A stretch of DNA of 21,642 bases from Alphaproteobacteria bacterium (GTDB lineage: Bacteria; Pseudomonadota; Alphaproteobacteria; Sphingomonadales; Rhodothalassiaceae), in NCBI GenBank assembly GCA_003695555.1, contig RFIU01000104.1:1-21642 (forward strand). The letters run 5' to 3'. Positions 14,977 to 21,642 of the stretch are shown one piece after another. The notes under the pieces are model-generated. The model did not search any database, was not told the origin of the DNA, and saw only the letters and a list, made by a program, of their open reading frames with translations. Made by a program: the position numbers and the translations under genes. How positions within the stretch are numbered: position 1 is the first letter of the stretch; each line of letters begins with the position of its first letter.

Positions 14977-16245
14977 ATGACGAAAATGAGCGGCGGCGAT
15001 TCGAAAAACACACTTTATTGCTCCTTCTGCGGCAAGAGCCAGCACGAAGTGCGCAAGCTCATCGCGGGTCCGACGGTATTCATCTGCGATGAGTGCGTCG
15101 AACTGTGCACCGACATCATCCGCGAGGAAAACAAGTCGGGCATCGCGAAATCCGGTGACGGCGTGCCGACCCCGCAACAGATCCTCGATGTGCTGAACGA
15201 CTATGTGATCGGTCAGGACCGCGCCAAGAAGGTTCTCTCGGTGGCGGTTCACAATCACTACAAGCGGCTTCAGCACCAGGGACGCAGCGGTGAGGTCGAA
15301 CTCCAGAAGTCGAACATCCTGCTGGTCGGCCCGACCGGCTGCGGCAAGACGCTGCTCGCCCAGACGCTGGCGCGCATCCTCGACGTTCCTTTCACCATGG
15401 CCGACGCAACCACCCTGACGGAGGCCGGCTATGTCGGCGAGGATGTCGAGAACATCATCCTGAAACTGCTTCAAGCGGCCGACTACAATGTCGAGCGCGC
15501 CCAGCGCGGCATCGTCTATATCGACGAGGTGGACAAGATCAGCCGCAAGTCGGACAATCCCTCGATCACCCGCGACGTCTCGGGCGAAGGGGTGCAGCAG
15601 GCGCTACTCAAGATCATGGAAGGCACCGTCGCCAGCGTTCCCCCGCAGGGAGGGCGCAAGCATCCGCAGCAGGAATTCCTGCAGGTCGATACCACCAATA
15701 TCCTGTTCATCTGCGGCGGCGCCTTCGCCGGGCTCGACCGGATCGTCTCCAACCGCCTGCAGGGCAAGGCGATGGGTTTCGGCGCCAAGGTCACCGCTCC
15801 CGATGAGCGCAAGACCGGCGAGCTGCTGGCCGAGGTCGAGCCGGAGGACCTGCTCAAATTCGGTCTGATCCCGGAATTCGTCGGACGGCTGCCGGTGATC
15901 GCGACGCTCGAGGATCTCGACGAAGACGCGCTCGTCAAGATTCTCTCCGAGCCGAAGAATGCACTCCTCAAGCAGTATCAGCGTCTCTTCGAAATGGAGA
16001 ACGTCAAGCTGACCTTCACCGAGGACGCCAAGCGCGCCATCGCCCGCAAGGCCATCGCCCGCAAGACCGGCGCACGCGGTCTGCGCTCGATCATGGAGGA
16101 TATCCTGCTCGACACAATGTTCGAGCTGCCTTCCTTCGAAGGGGTCGAGGAAGTGGTGGTCAATGCCGAGACGGTGGATAACGGCGCGCGCCCGCTGTTC
16201 ATCTACACCGATCGCGCCCGGGACGAGGCCGGCAAGCCGGCCTGA
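14977..16245 (+). CDS. clpX: ATP-dependent Clp protease unfoldase subunit ClpX
   Basis: A 422-residue AAA+ unfoldase that recognises tagged substrates and threads them into ClpP. The N-terminal zinc-binding domain has Cys15, Cys18, Cys37 and Cys40. The AAA+ domain has Walker A GPTGCGKT (118-125), the pore loop GYVGEDVE (151-158), Walker B IVYIDEVDKI (179-188) and the sensor-2 GARGLRSIME. The ClpP-docking tripeptide appears as MGF in KAMGFGAKV instead of the usual (I/L/V)GF. I place the start at ATG 14977 (MTKMSGGDSKNTLYCSFCGK), preceded by GCAGGG, because it matches the family N-terminus; ATG 14938 in frame has no ribosome-binding site. Between clpP and lon, with its own heat-shock type promoter. 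Confidence 0.97.
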   Translation: MTKMSGGDSKNTLYCSFCGKSQHEVRKLIAGPTVFICDECVELCTDIIREENKSGIAKSGDGVPTPQQILDVLNDYVIGQDRAKKVLSVAVHNHYKRLQHQGRSGEVELQKSNILLVGPTGCGKTLLAQTLARILDVPFTMADATTLTEAGYVGEDVENIILKLLQAADYNVERAQRGIVYIDEVDKISRKSDNPSITRDVSGEGVQQALLKIMEGTVASVPPQGGRKHPQQEFLQVDTTNILFICGGAFAGLDRIVSNRLQGKAMGFGAKVTAPDERKTGELLAEVEPEDLLKFGLIPEFVGRLPVIATLEDLDEDALVKILSEPKNALLKQYQRLFEMENVKLTFTEDAKRAIARKAIARKTGARGLRSIMEDILLDTMFELPSFEGVEEVVVNAETVDNGARPLFIYTDRARDEAGKPA

Positions 16246-16305
16246 TCGGCGCTCGTGGATGGGACGAAACAGGGGCAAAGGCCCCTGCGGCAGGCTTGGC
16301 AACCC

Positions 16306-16334
16306 CTTGAAATCGGGGATATTCCCTACCATCT
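16306..16334 (+). promoter_or_regulatory. Heat-shock (RpoH/sigma-32) type promoter for lon
   Basis: CTTGAAA (16306-16312), a 16-bp spacer and CCATCT (16329-16334) repeat the clpX promoter boxes exactly. Start expected near 16341, leaving a leader of about 158 nt. The -35 box sits between CCCC and GGGG arms of a small inverted repeat. Confidence 0.65.
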
Positions 16335-16498
16335 TCGAGACAAGAGCCGAAATCGGCTGCGGGTTGACCGGACGCTCGAGGGGACCAGAAGTGATTGGTC
16401 TTTCGGGTGTCGCGCCCGCGGATAGGACGGCGACGGTTTCGTGGACAAGCGGGCCGGGCTCCATGTCCATGCAAGGAAGGTGAAAGAGAAGAACAACC

Positions 16499-18898
16499 AT
16501 GGAACAGCAAGTCATTCCCATTCTGCCATTGCGCGACATCGTGGTGTTCCCACACATGGTCGTGCCGCTGTTCGTCGGGCGGGAAAAGAGCATTCAGGCG
16601 CTTGAGGCGGTGGTAAAGGACGACCGTCCCATCCTGCTGGTCACCCAGAAGGATTCGGCCGACGAGGAGCCCGAGGCGGATGGCCTCTATCGGGTCGGGA
16701 CACTGGCGCACGTGCTGCAGCTTCTGCGGCTTCCCGACGGCACGGTGAAGGTGCTGGTGGAAGGTCGCGAGCGTCGGCGCATCCGCAGCTTTACCGATCG
16801 CGAGGAATATTTCGAGGCCGTCGCCGAGCCGGTCGAGGAGACCGTGCGCGATGAGGCCGAGATGACGGCGCTGATGCGCTCGGTCGTCTCGCAGTTCGAA
16901 CAGTACGTTAAGCTGAACAAGAAGATCCCGGCCGAAGTGCTGGTTTCGGTCAGTCAGATCGAAGATGCCTCCAAGCTCGCCGATACCGTCGCCTCGCATC
17001 TGGCGCTCAAGATTTCGGACAAGCAGGATCTGCTCGAGACGACCGACATCGTTGAGCGGCTGGAAAAGGTTTTCGCCTTCATGGAGGGCGAAATCAGCGT
17101 GCTTCAGGTCGAAAAGCGCATTCGCGGACGCGTCAAGCGTCAGATGGAGAAGACCCAGCGCGAATACTATCTGAACGAACAGCTGAAGGCGATCCAGAAG
17201 GAGCTCGGCGAATCGGACGAGGGGCGCGAGGAGCTCGCAGAACTCGAAAAGCGAATCAAGAAGACCAGGCTGTCGAAGGAGGCGCGCGAAAAGGCGCTCG
17301 CCGAGCTGAAGAAGCTCAAGGCGATGAGCCCGATGTCGGCGGAAGCCACGGTGGTCCGCAATTATCTCGACTGGCTGCTGTCGCTGCCCTGGGGCAAGCG
17401 GACCCGAGCCAAGATCGACCTGAAGAAGGCGAAGGAGATCCTCGACGCCGATCACTACGGGCTGGAGAAGGTCAAGGAGCGGATCCTGGAATATCTCGCG
17501 GTGCAGGCGCGCGCCGGCAAGGTGAAGGGGCCGATCCTGTGCCTCGTCGGCCCGCCGGGTGTCGGCAAGACCTCGCTCGGCCGTTCGATCGCCAAGGCGA
17601 CAGGTCGCAACTTCGTGCGCTTCTCGCTCGGCGGCGTGCGTGACGAGGCCGAGATCCGCGGCCATCGGCGCACCTATGTCGGTGCCCTGCCGGGCAAGAT
17701 CATCCAGTCGATGAAGAAGGCGGGGTCGATGAACCCGCTCTTCCTGCTCGACGAGATCGACAAGCTCGGTCAGGACTTCCGGGGCGATCCGGCATCCGCG
17801 CTGCTCGAGGTCCTTGATCCCGAGCAGAACGCCCGCTTCCAGGATCATTATCTGGAGGTCGATTTCGATCTTTCCGACGTCATGTTCGTGACGACGGCGA
17901 ACACGCTCGACATGCCGCCGCCGCTGCGCGACCGGATGGAGATCATCCAGCTTGCCGGCTATACCGAGGACGAAAAGGTCGAGATCGCCAAGCGTCACCT
18001 GATTCCGAAGCTGATGAAGGCGCATGGCCTGAAGGAAGGCGAATGGAGCATTTCGGATGGCGCGCTGCGCGACCTCATCCGCTACTACACGCGTGAGGCG
18101 GGGGTGCGGAATCTGGAACGGATGCTGGCCCGCCTGCAGCGGCGCGCCGTTCGCGAGATCGCCGAGGGTAAGGCAACTGCGGTGCATGTCACCCGCCGCA
18201 ATCTCGGCAAATATGCCGGAGTCCGCCGCTATCGCTTCGGGCGTGCCGAAGAGAGGGACGAGGTCGGGGTCACCACCGGCCTTGCCTGGACCGAGGTCGG
18301 TGGCGAGATTCTCACCATCGAGGCGGTGGTCACCCCCGGCAAGGGCCGCGTGCGTGCCACCGGCAAGCTCGGCGAGGTAATGAAGGAATCGATCGAGGCG
18401 GCGCGCTCCTTCGTGCTGTCGCGGGCGATTCCCTACGGTATCGACCCGAAGCTCTTCGAGATTCGGGATATCCACATTCATGTTCCCGAAGGTGCGATCC
18501 CGAAGGATGGACCATCGGCGGGTGTCGCCATGGTCACCTCGATCGTCTCGGCGCTGACCGGCATTCCGGTGCGCTGCGACATCGCGATGACCGGCGAAGT
18601 GACCCTGCGGGGTCGTGTCCTGCCGATCGGCGGCCTGAAGGAAAAGCTGCTCGCGGCGCTGCGCGCCGGGGTCAAGACCGTCCTGATCCCGAAGGAGAAC
18701 GAGAAGGATCTGGCGGAGATTCCGGAGAAGGTGAAGCGCGGCCTTGAGATCATTCCGGTCGAAACCGTGGACGAGGTTCTGCGCTATGCGCTCACCCGTC
18801 CGCTGGTGCCGCTGGAATGGTCGGAAGAGGAAGAGGCCGAGCGTGCCGCCCGCAAGAAGGAGGCGGAAAGCCAGGCCGGGATCACCGTCACCCACTGA
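16499..18898 (+). CDS. lon: ATP-dependent protease La (Lon)
   Basis: A 799-residue cytoplasmic protease that degrades misfolded and regulatory proteins as a hexamer. The N-terminal substrate-binding domain starts IPILPLRDIVVFPHM. A coiled-coil region follows at about 195-280. The AAA+ module has Walker A GPPGVGKT (351-358) and Walker B LFLLDEIDKL (414-423). The proteolytic domain has Ser673 in PKDGPSAGV and Lys716 in GGLKEKLLAA, six residues offset from E. coli Ser679/Lys722. Length is typical. The start at 16499 (MEQQVIPILP) is the natural family N-terminus, with a purine-rich AGGAAGGTGAAAGAGAAG leader. It lies 253 bp after clpX, under a likely RpoH promoter. Confidence 0.98.
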   Translation: MEQQVIPILPLRDIVVFPHMVVPLFVGREKSIQALEAVVKDDRPILLVTQKDSADEEPEADGLYRVGTLAHVLQLLRLPDGTVKVLVEGRERRRIRSFTDREEYFEAVAEPVEETVRDEAEMTALMRSVVSQFEQYVKLNKKIPAEVLVSVSQIEDASKLADTVASHLALKISDKQDLLETTDIVERLEKVFAFMEGEISVLQVEKRIRGRVKRQMEKTQREYYLNEQLKAIQKELGESDEGREELAELEKRIKKTRLSKEAREKALAELKKLKAMSPMSAEATVVRNYLDWLLSLPWGKRTRAKIDLKKAKEILDADHYGLEKVKERILEYLAVQARAGKVKGPILCLVGPPGVGKTSLGRSIAKATGRNFVRFSLGGVRDEAEIRGHRRTYVGALPGKIIQSMKKAGSMNPLFLLDEIDKLGQDFRGDPASALLEVLDPEQNARFQDHYLEVDFDLSDVMFVTTANTLDMPPPLRDRMEIIQLAGYTEDEKVEIAKRHLIPKLMKAHGLKEGEWSISDGALRDLIRYYTREAGVRNLERMLARLQRRAVREIAEGKATAVHVTRRNLGKYAGVRRYRFGRAEERDEVGVTTGLAWTEVGGEILTIEAVVTPGKGRVRATGKLGEVMKESIEAARSFVLSRAIPYGIDPKLFEIRDIHIHVPEGAIPKDGPSAGVAMVTSIVSALTGIPVRCDIAMTGEVTLRGRVLPIGGLKEKLLAALRAGVKTVLIPKENEKDLAEIPEKVKRGLEIIPVETVDEVLRYALTRPLVPLEWSEEEEAERAARKKEAESQAGITVTH

Positions 18899-18957
18899 TC
18901 GCCCGGTCGCGAGCGGCTTTCGGGACCGCCGGGTCGGTCGGGATGAAGCCATGACGA

Positions 18958-18996
18958 GAAGGGGGCCGCCTGCGAGCGACGCAAGCGGCCCCCTTC
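18958..18996 (+). terminator. Long GC-rich hairpin after lon (probable terminator)
   Basis: The 12-bp perfect arms GAAGGGGGCCGC (18958-18969) and GCGGCCCCCTTC (18985-18996) enclose a loop that can itself pair as TGCG/CGCA. It begins 60 nt after the lon stop. No T tract follows, so it may act as an mRNA 3' stabiliser or need Rho. Confidence 0.45.
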
Positions 18997-19038
18997 GTCG
19001 ATCCAGCCAACCGATCCGTCGATCCAACCAACCGATCC
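18997..19038 (+). repeat. Two 21-bp tandem repeats between lon and hupB
   Basis: GTCGATCC.GCCAACCGATCC type units occupy 18997-19017 and 19018-19038 and differ at one position. They abut the lon hairpin. No function is evident. Confidence 0.7.
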
Positions 19039-19117
19039 GTCGGTCTTTTCCGATCTGCTGGCAGTTTCCGGGCGCGAGCAGCAGTCACGACTGGTCTGCT
19101 CATCGATCCGGGACGGG

Positions 19118-19140
19118 TTGCCCGGCGCACGGCCGGGCAA
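19118..19140. repeat. Inverted repeat between lon and hupB
   Basis: Perfect 9-bp arms TTGCCCGGC and GCCGGGCAA flank the loop GCACG. There is no T tract on either side. It is about 100 bp upstream of the hupB promoter. Role unknown; it could be a hairpin or a binding site. Confidence 0.6.
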
Positions 19141-19238
19141 GCTGCTCGCAGGACTTCCTTCTAGAAGGCATGAGACGCCCCGGGCTACAGGAGAGCTGAG
19201 AAATCTGTGGAAAACCCGCAGGCCGCGGCGGTTTCCTT

Positions 19239-19268
19239 TTGACAGCCGCGAACAAGCGTGACTACACT
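19239..19268 (+). promoter_or_regulatory. Sigma-70 promoter for hupB
   Basis: A perfect -35 TTGACA (19239-19244), an 18-bp spacer and TACACT (19263-19268). Start expected near 19275, giving a 45-nt leader that contains two Shine-Dalgarno-like runs (GGAGG near 19284 and AGGGGG near 19307). Confidence 0.7.
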
Positions 19269-19319
19269 CCGCTCGCAATCCTTGGAGGAAACCCACAACA
19301 GCCACGAGGGGGTTTGACC

Positions 19320-19595
19320 TTGAATAAGAACGATCTGATCTCGAAAGTCGCTGAATCCACCGGACTCTCGAAAGCCGATGCCACGAAGGCCGTCGATGCG
19401 GTTCTCGCCGGCATCGCCGATGCCCTCAAGGGCGGTGACGAGGTTCGTCTCGTCGGTTTCGGAACCTTCTCGGTCGCACAGCGCGCCGCCACCACCGGCC
19501 GCAATCCGCGTACCGGCGAAACCATCCAGATTCCGGCGTCCAAGCAGCCCAAGTTCAAGGCCGGCAAGGCGCTGAAGGACGCCGTCAACGGCTGA
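19320..19595 (+). CDS. hupB: DNA-binding protein HU (HupB type), TTG start
   Basis: A 91-residue HU protein, a small dimer that bends and compacts DNA in the nucleoid. It begins (M)NKNDLISKVAESTGLSKAD, includes the core VGFGTFSV (45-52) and the DNA-binding arm with RNPRTGE (61-67) and its intercalating Pro63. The family N-terminus places the start at TTG 19320, eight bases after AGGGGG. No in-frame ATG exists upstream, and earlier in-frame start-like codons lie in the leader or the -35 box itself. It follows lon by 421 bp with its own promoter, the classical lon-hupB order. The transcript probably ends at the terminator 160 bp downstream. Confidence 0.96.
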   Translation: MNKNDLISKVAESTGLSKADATKAVDAVLAGIADALKGGDEVRLVGFGTFSVAQRAATTGRNPRTGETIQIPASKQPKFKAGKALKDAVNG

Positions 19596-19754
19596 CATTC
19601 ACGACAGTCGGCCGTTGTCCACCTCTCATGATCGAGGACGGTGATGGCCCTGTCGTTGGTTTGCGCCCGCCCGGACAAGGCTTCGGACGTTTCGGCGAAT
19701 GGTGCCATTTCCTTCGTTCTCCAGCCAGCCGACCATCCGGGTGGAACAGATATG

Positions 19755-19789
19755 CGACCGTCCCTTCTTGTCAGGGGACGGTCGTTTTT
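19755..19789 (+). terminator. Intrinsic terminator downstream of hupB
   Basis: The 10-bp perfect stem CGACCGTCCC / GGGACGGTCG with a 10-nt loop is followed by TTTTT (19785-19789). The 159 bp between the hupB stop and this stem hold no credible gene and would be a long 3' untranslated region. Confidence 0.85.
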
Positions 19790-19894
19790 CTATAGGCTTG
19801 AGCTCTGGCGCCGTGATGGATGTCCTGCTGTCGGGTGATGCCTTTGCCCCCTTCCCGGGGGATCCCCGGGCAGCAGACATTTGCATCCCGGACC

Positions 19895-19970
19895 GGGCGG
19901 TTAGCTCAGATGGTAGAGCACCTCGTTTACACCGAGGGGGCCGGGGGTTCGAATCCCTCACCGCCCACCA
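19895..19970 (+). tRNA. tRNA-Val, anticodon TAC
   Basis: A complete 76-nt cloverleaf: acceptor GGGCGGT pairs with ACCGCCC, D arm TAGCTCAGATGGTAGAGC, anticodon stem CCTCG/CGAGG with loop TTTACAC (anticodon TAC), T loop TTCGAAT and encoded CCA at 19968-19970. A 7-bp inverted repeat (CCCGGGG-GAT-CCCCGGG, 19854-19870) precedes it. I saw no clear promoter of its own. Confidence 0.97.
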
Positions 19971-20153
19971 GCCCATTCCGGCGTTGCGGGTGTTTCGCCG
20001 GTGCAGGCCTCGGCCGTGCTGCCGGCAGTCCTGCTCCATTCTTTCCGTTCCTGAAAAGGCCATGCCGGCGGGGCAAGGAGAGAAGGAAGGCATGCCATCC
20101 TGCGGCATCCGGGAATGCATCTATTCCGATTGATGGCTTTTCCATTCGACTCA

Positions 20154-20162
20154 TGCTAGAAT
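20154..20162 (+). promoter_or_regulatory. Possible extended -10 promoter for the PAS-type gene
   Basis: TGCTAGAAT combines the TGn extension with TAGAAT (5 of 6 to consensus). The -35 region is poor. The start would fall near 20169, 22 nt before the gene. Confidence 0.35.
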
Positions 20163-20190
20163 TCGCCGCCCCGCCAAGAGGGCGGATAGA

Positions 20191-20715
20191 ATGACGAGAG
20201 CGAGGATGCGGCAAGTTTCGATCGGCGGCACGCCGGCCCTTGTGGATTTCAGGGCAGAAGACCTGCCCCATCAGAAGGCACGTCGCCTGTTCCGATTATG
20301 GCAGGACAAGCGCGGGCATCGTTCCATGCCGCTGCGAAGCGATATCGGCATCCACGATCTGCGCTTCTGTCTGACCGAAATCGCACTCGTCGAGGTGCGG
20401 GAAAGCGAGCCGCGTTTTCTGGTCCGCGTCTTCGGCGGCGATGCCGCGGATCTTTCCGGCCGGGACGTGACCGGCCGGCCGATGGATTTCCCGGAGGCGC
20501 GTCGTCGCGGCGAATGGATGACCCGCCATGCACGGCCCTTCTTCGTCACCGACCAGAAGGTGACCTGGTCCGACCGTCATCATCGCCATTACGACGTGCT
20601 GGCGCTGCCGCTCAGCCGAGATGGCAGGACGGTCAGCCACATCCTCTACTGGTTCCACTTCCACATCGGTGCCATCGACATGTCGACGGCCGGCCTGTCG
20701 CAAGGCGGAGGCTGA
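20191..20715 (+). CDS. PAS_5-family (PAS domain-containing) protein
   Basis: A 174-residue single-domain protein. The pattern LPHQKARRLFRLWQDKRG (25-42), then MPLRSDIGIHDLRFCL (46-61), FLVRVFGGDAADLSGRDVTG (76-95) and a later HYDVLALPLSRDGR (133-146) fits the PAS_5 group (PF07310). These are alphaproteobacterial sensory-fold proteins without an attached kinase; ligand and partner are unknown. That group is recognised from memory. The conserved GRD.TG turn and the W.D.....P.R.D start are typical of it. There is no signal peptide or membrane segment. ATG 20191 is preceded by GAGGGCGGA. It is transcribed alone between tRNA-Val and the convergent DUF2231 gene, 42 bp apart. Confidence 0.8.
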   Translation: MTRARMRQVSIGGTPALVDFRAEDLPHQKARRLFRLWQDKRGHRSMPLRSDIGIHDLRFCLTEIALVEVRESEPRFLVRVFGGDAADLSGRDVTGRPMDFPEARRRGEWMTRHARPFFVTDQKVTWSDRHHRHYDVLALPLSRDGRTVSHILYWFHFHIGAIDMSTAGLSQGGG

Positions 20716-20757
20716 AGAGACGACGGTTCGGATGCCCGCGTCTCGGCCGCAAGGCGC

Positions 20758-21372
20758 TCAGTCGTCGTGATCGGCCGCGTGTTCCGCGCCGCCGCTGCCG
20801 GTCGTGCCCGTCCCGTCATGGTCATGATCATGGTCGGCATCCATGGCGTCATGGTCGTGATCATGATCGGCCGTGTCGGCAGTGCCATGGTGATGGTGGT
20901 GGTGATGGCCTTCACCCTCCGCGGCCGGCAGGCGCATGACGCCCAGCCCGTGGCGATAGACGAGCTCGGCACCCTTGTAGCCGACGACCGAGAGTGAACC
21001 GGCCACGACGATCAGGGCGATGATGAAGATCCATGACGGGGCGCGGTTCCGTCGGCTGTCAATCCAGGACCAGACGGCGAGCAGCAGGACGGCCAATGCG
21101 GTGGGAACCGCCCAGTTGCGATGATCGGTCATCGCGAGATGCGCAGGCTCGTCATGCGCGACGGTGTTGTAGGCATAAAATCCGGCTGCCACCGTTGCGA
21201 TCGTAACCAGCGCGCCGGCAATCAGCGCCCAGCGGCCTGCGATTGTCCCTTCGGCGCGCGGATCTTCACTGTTAAGAATCTTCGCAATCAGATGAAAGAT
21301 CGCCGCCATGGTTACCAGCGCGATCGTGAAATGCACCAGAACGGGATGCCAGTTGGGAATGATTTCGATCAT
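20758..21372 (-). CDS. DUF2231 membrane protein with histidine-rich metal-binding tail
   Basis: A 204-residue protein beginning MIEIIPNWHPVLVHFTIALV, the signature of DUF2231 (PF09990-like) membrane proteins with conserved His near the first helix. Four hydrophobic segments lie at about 10-30, 45-66, 89-105 and 113-131, and GAELVYRHG (135-142) is a conserved family feature. The tail from about 152 is hydrophilic and extremely rich in His and Asp: seven consecutive His at 156-162, then two HDHDHD clusters (170-186) and a final HAADHDD. Such tails bind Cu, Zn, Ni or Co. It is 83 bp downstream of a CusA/CzcA-type efflux pump gene in the same direction, which supports a metal-related role, possibly a sensor, chaperone or buffer; this is inference. 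The start ATG 21372 has AGAGGA upstream within a repetitive purine tract. Confidence 0.87.
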   Translation of the reverse strand: MIEIIPNWHPVLVHFTIALVTMAAIFHLIAKILNSEDPRAEGTIAGRWALIAGALVTIATVAAGFYAYNTVAHDEPAHLAMTDHRNWAVPTALAVLLLAVWSWIDSRRNRAPSWIFIIALIVVAGSLSVVGYKGAELVYRHGLGVMRLPAAEGEGHHHHHHHGTADTADHDHDHDAMDADHDHDHDGTGTTGSGGAEHAADHDD

Positions 21373-21380
21373 TTTCTGTT

Positions 21381-21429
21381 TTCCTCTCTCTTCCTCTCTT
21401 CCTCTCTTCCTCTCTTCCTCTCTCTTCCT
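21381..21429 (-). repeat. 8-bp purine tandem repeat at the DUF2231 ribosome-binding region
   Basis: On the minus strand GAGAGGAA repeats five times (units at 21381-21388, 21391-21398, 21399-21406, 21407-21414 and 21415-21422), with a two-base GA insertion after the first and last and a partial sixth unit. It ends 9 nt from the start codon, so several Shine-Dalgarno-like AGAGGA copies precede the gene. Confidence 0.85.
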
Positions 21430-21455
21430 GTGGTGGGAAGGGCGCCTGATAACGG

Positions 21456-21642
21456 TCAGGAAAGATGCCGGCGTTGCCACAGGAGAAAGACGGCCGGAAT
21501 GACGAGCAGGGTCAACAGCGTCGCGCTCGCCATGCCGCCGACCATGGGGGCCGCGATGCGGCGCATCACCTCCGAACCCGTTCCCGATCCCAGCATGATC
21601 GGCAGCAGGCCGGCGATGATGACGCTCACCGTCATCATGATC
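21456..21642 (-). CDS. C-terminal end of a CusA/CzcA-type heavy-metal efflux RND transporter (partial)
   Basis: Only the last 62 codons are inside the window; the gene continues beyond 21642. The visible residues (MTVSVIIAGLLPIMLGSG, SEVMRRIAAPMVGGM, LLTLLVIPAVFLLW) match the end of transmembrane segments 11-12 of HME-type RND pumps such as CusA and CzcA, which move monovalent or divalent metal ions out of the periplasm or inner membrane with CusB/CusC-type partners. The APMVGGM run is diagnostic of the heavy-metal subgroup, compared with drug-efflux RND pumps. The metal cannot be read from this fragment. It lies immediately upstream of the DUF2231 gene, likely in the same operon. Confidence 0.88.
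   Translation of the reverse strand, partial: IMMTVSVIIAGLLPIMLGSGTGSEVMRRIAAPMVGGMASATLLTLLVIPAVFLLWQRRHLS

Noticed and set aside
16270..16287. CAGGGGC-AAAG-GCCCCTG hairpin after clpX as an intrinsic terminator
   Set aside because: The stem is perfect but has no T run. It may be an mRNA structure, so it is not claimed as a terminator.
16199..19027. A 942-codon open frame on the minus strand opposite lon
   Set aside because: The plus strand encodes a complete Lon with all catalytic residues. The opposite frame is rich in Arg, His and Leu as expected of a shadow, and has no start signals.

Overview
The window reads as ordinary chromosome from a GC-rich alphaproteobacterium. The evidence is the glnB-glnA pair beside the NAD(P)H-hydrate repair gene, the conserved order tig-clpP-clpX-lon-hupB, alphaproteobacterial-type protein sequences, and CCA ends encoded in all four tRNA genes. 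The genus cannot be fixed from the sequence. Nearly all of it is housekeeping DNA; there is no CRISPR array, insertion sequence, prophage or attachment site.

Region 1 (1-3568): a minus-strand tRNA-Pro(CGG) and a long-chain polyprenyl diphosphate synthase face a plus-strand trio: a DUF2007 protein, a TrmN6-like methyltransferase and a short SppA-type S49 peptidase. Region 2 (3679-6670, minus): topoisomerase IV subunit ParE and an unrecognised protein ending in three copies of a DIDALFD motif.

Region 3 (6671-8095) is a gene-poor, partly AT-rich stretch and the least ordinary part of the window. It holds a likely promoter with an 18-bp palindrome, one probable small unknown gene, a diverged 41-bp repeat pair, a tandem 17-bp repeat overlapping a putative promoter, and a candidate sRNA of about 73 nt ending in a strong intrinsic terminator.

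Region 4 (8030-12133): glnB-glnA on the minus strand with a clear sigma-54 type promoter, then divergently tRNA-His(GTG) and the fused epimerase/dehydratase Nnr. Region 5 (12204-19789): tRNA-Leu(TAG), trigger factor with a histone-H1-like Lys/Ala tail, ClpP, ClpX, Lon and HU. This is a protein folding and proteolysis block in which clpX and lon each carry a similar heat-shock (RpoH-type) promoter. HU starts at TTG and ends at an intrinsic terminator. Region 6 (19895-21642): tRNA-Val(TAC), a PAS_5-type protein, and on the minus strand the last 62 codons of a CusA/CzcA-type metal efflux pump followed by a DUF2231 membrane protein with a very histidine-rich tail. An 8-bp purine repeat lies just upstream of the latter.
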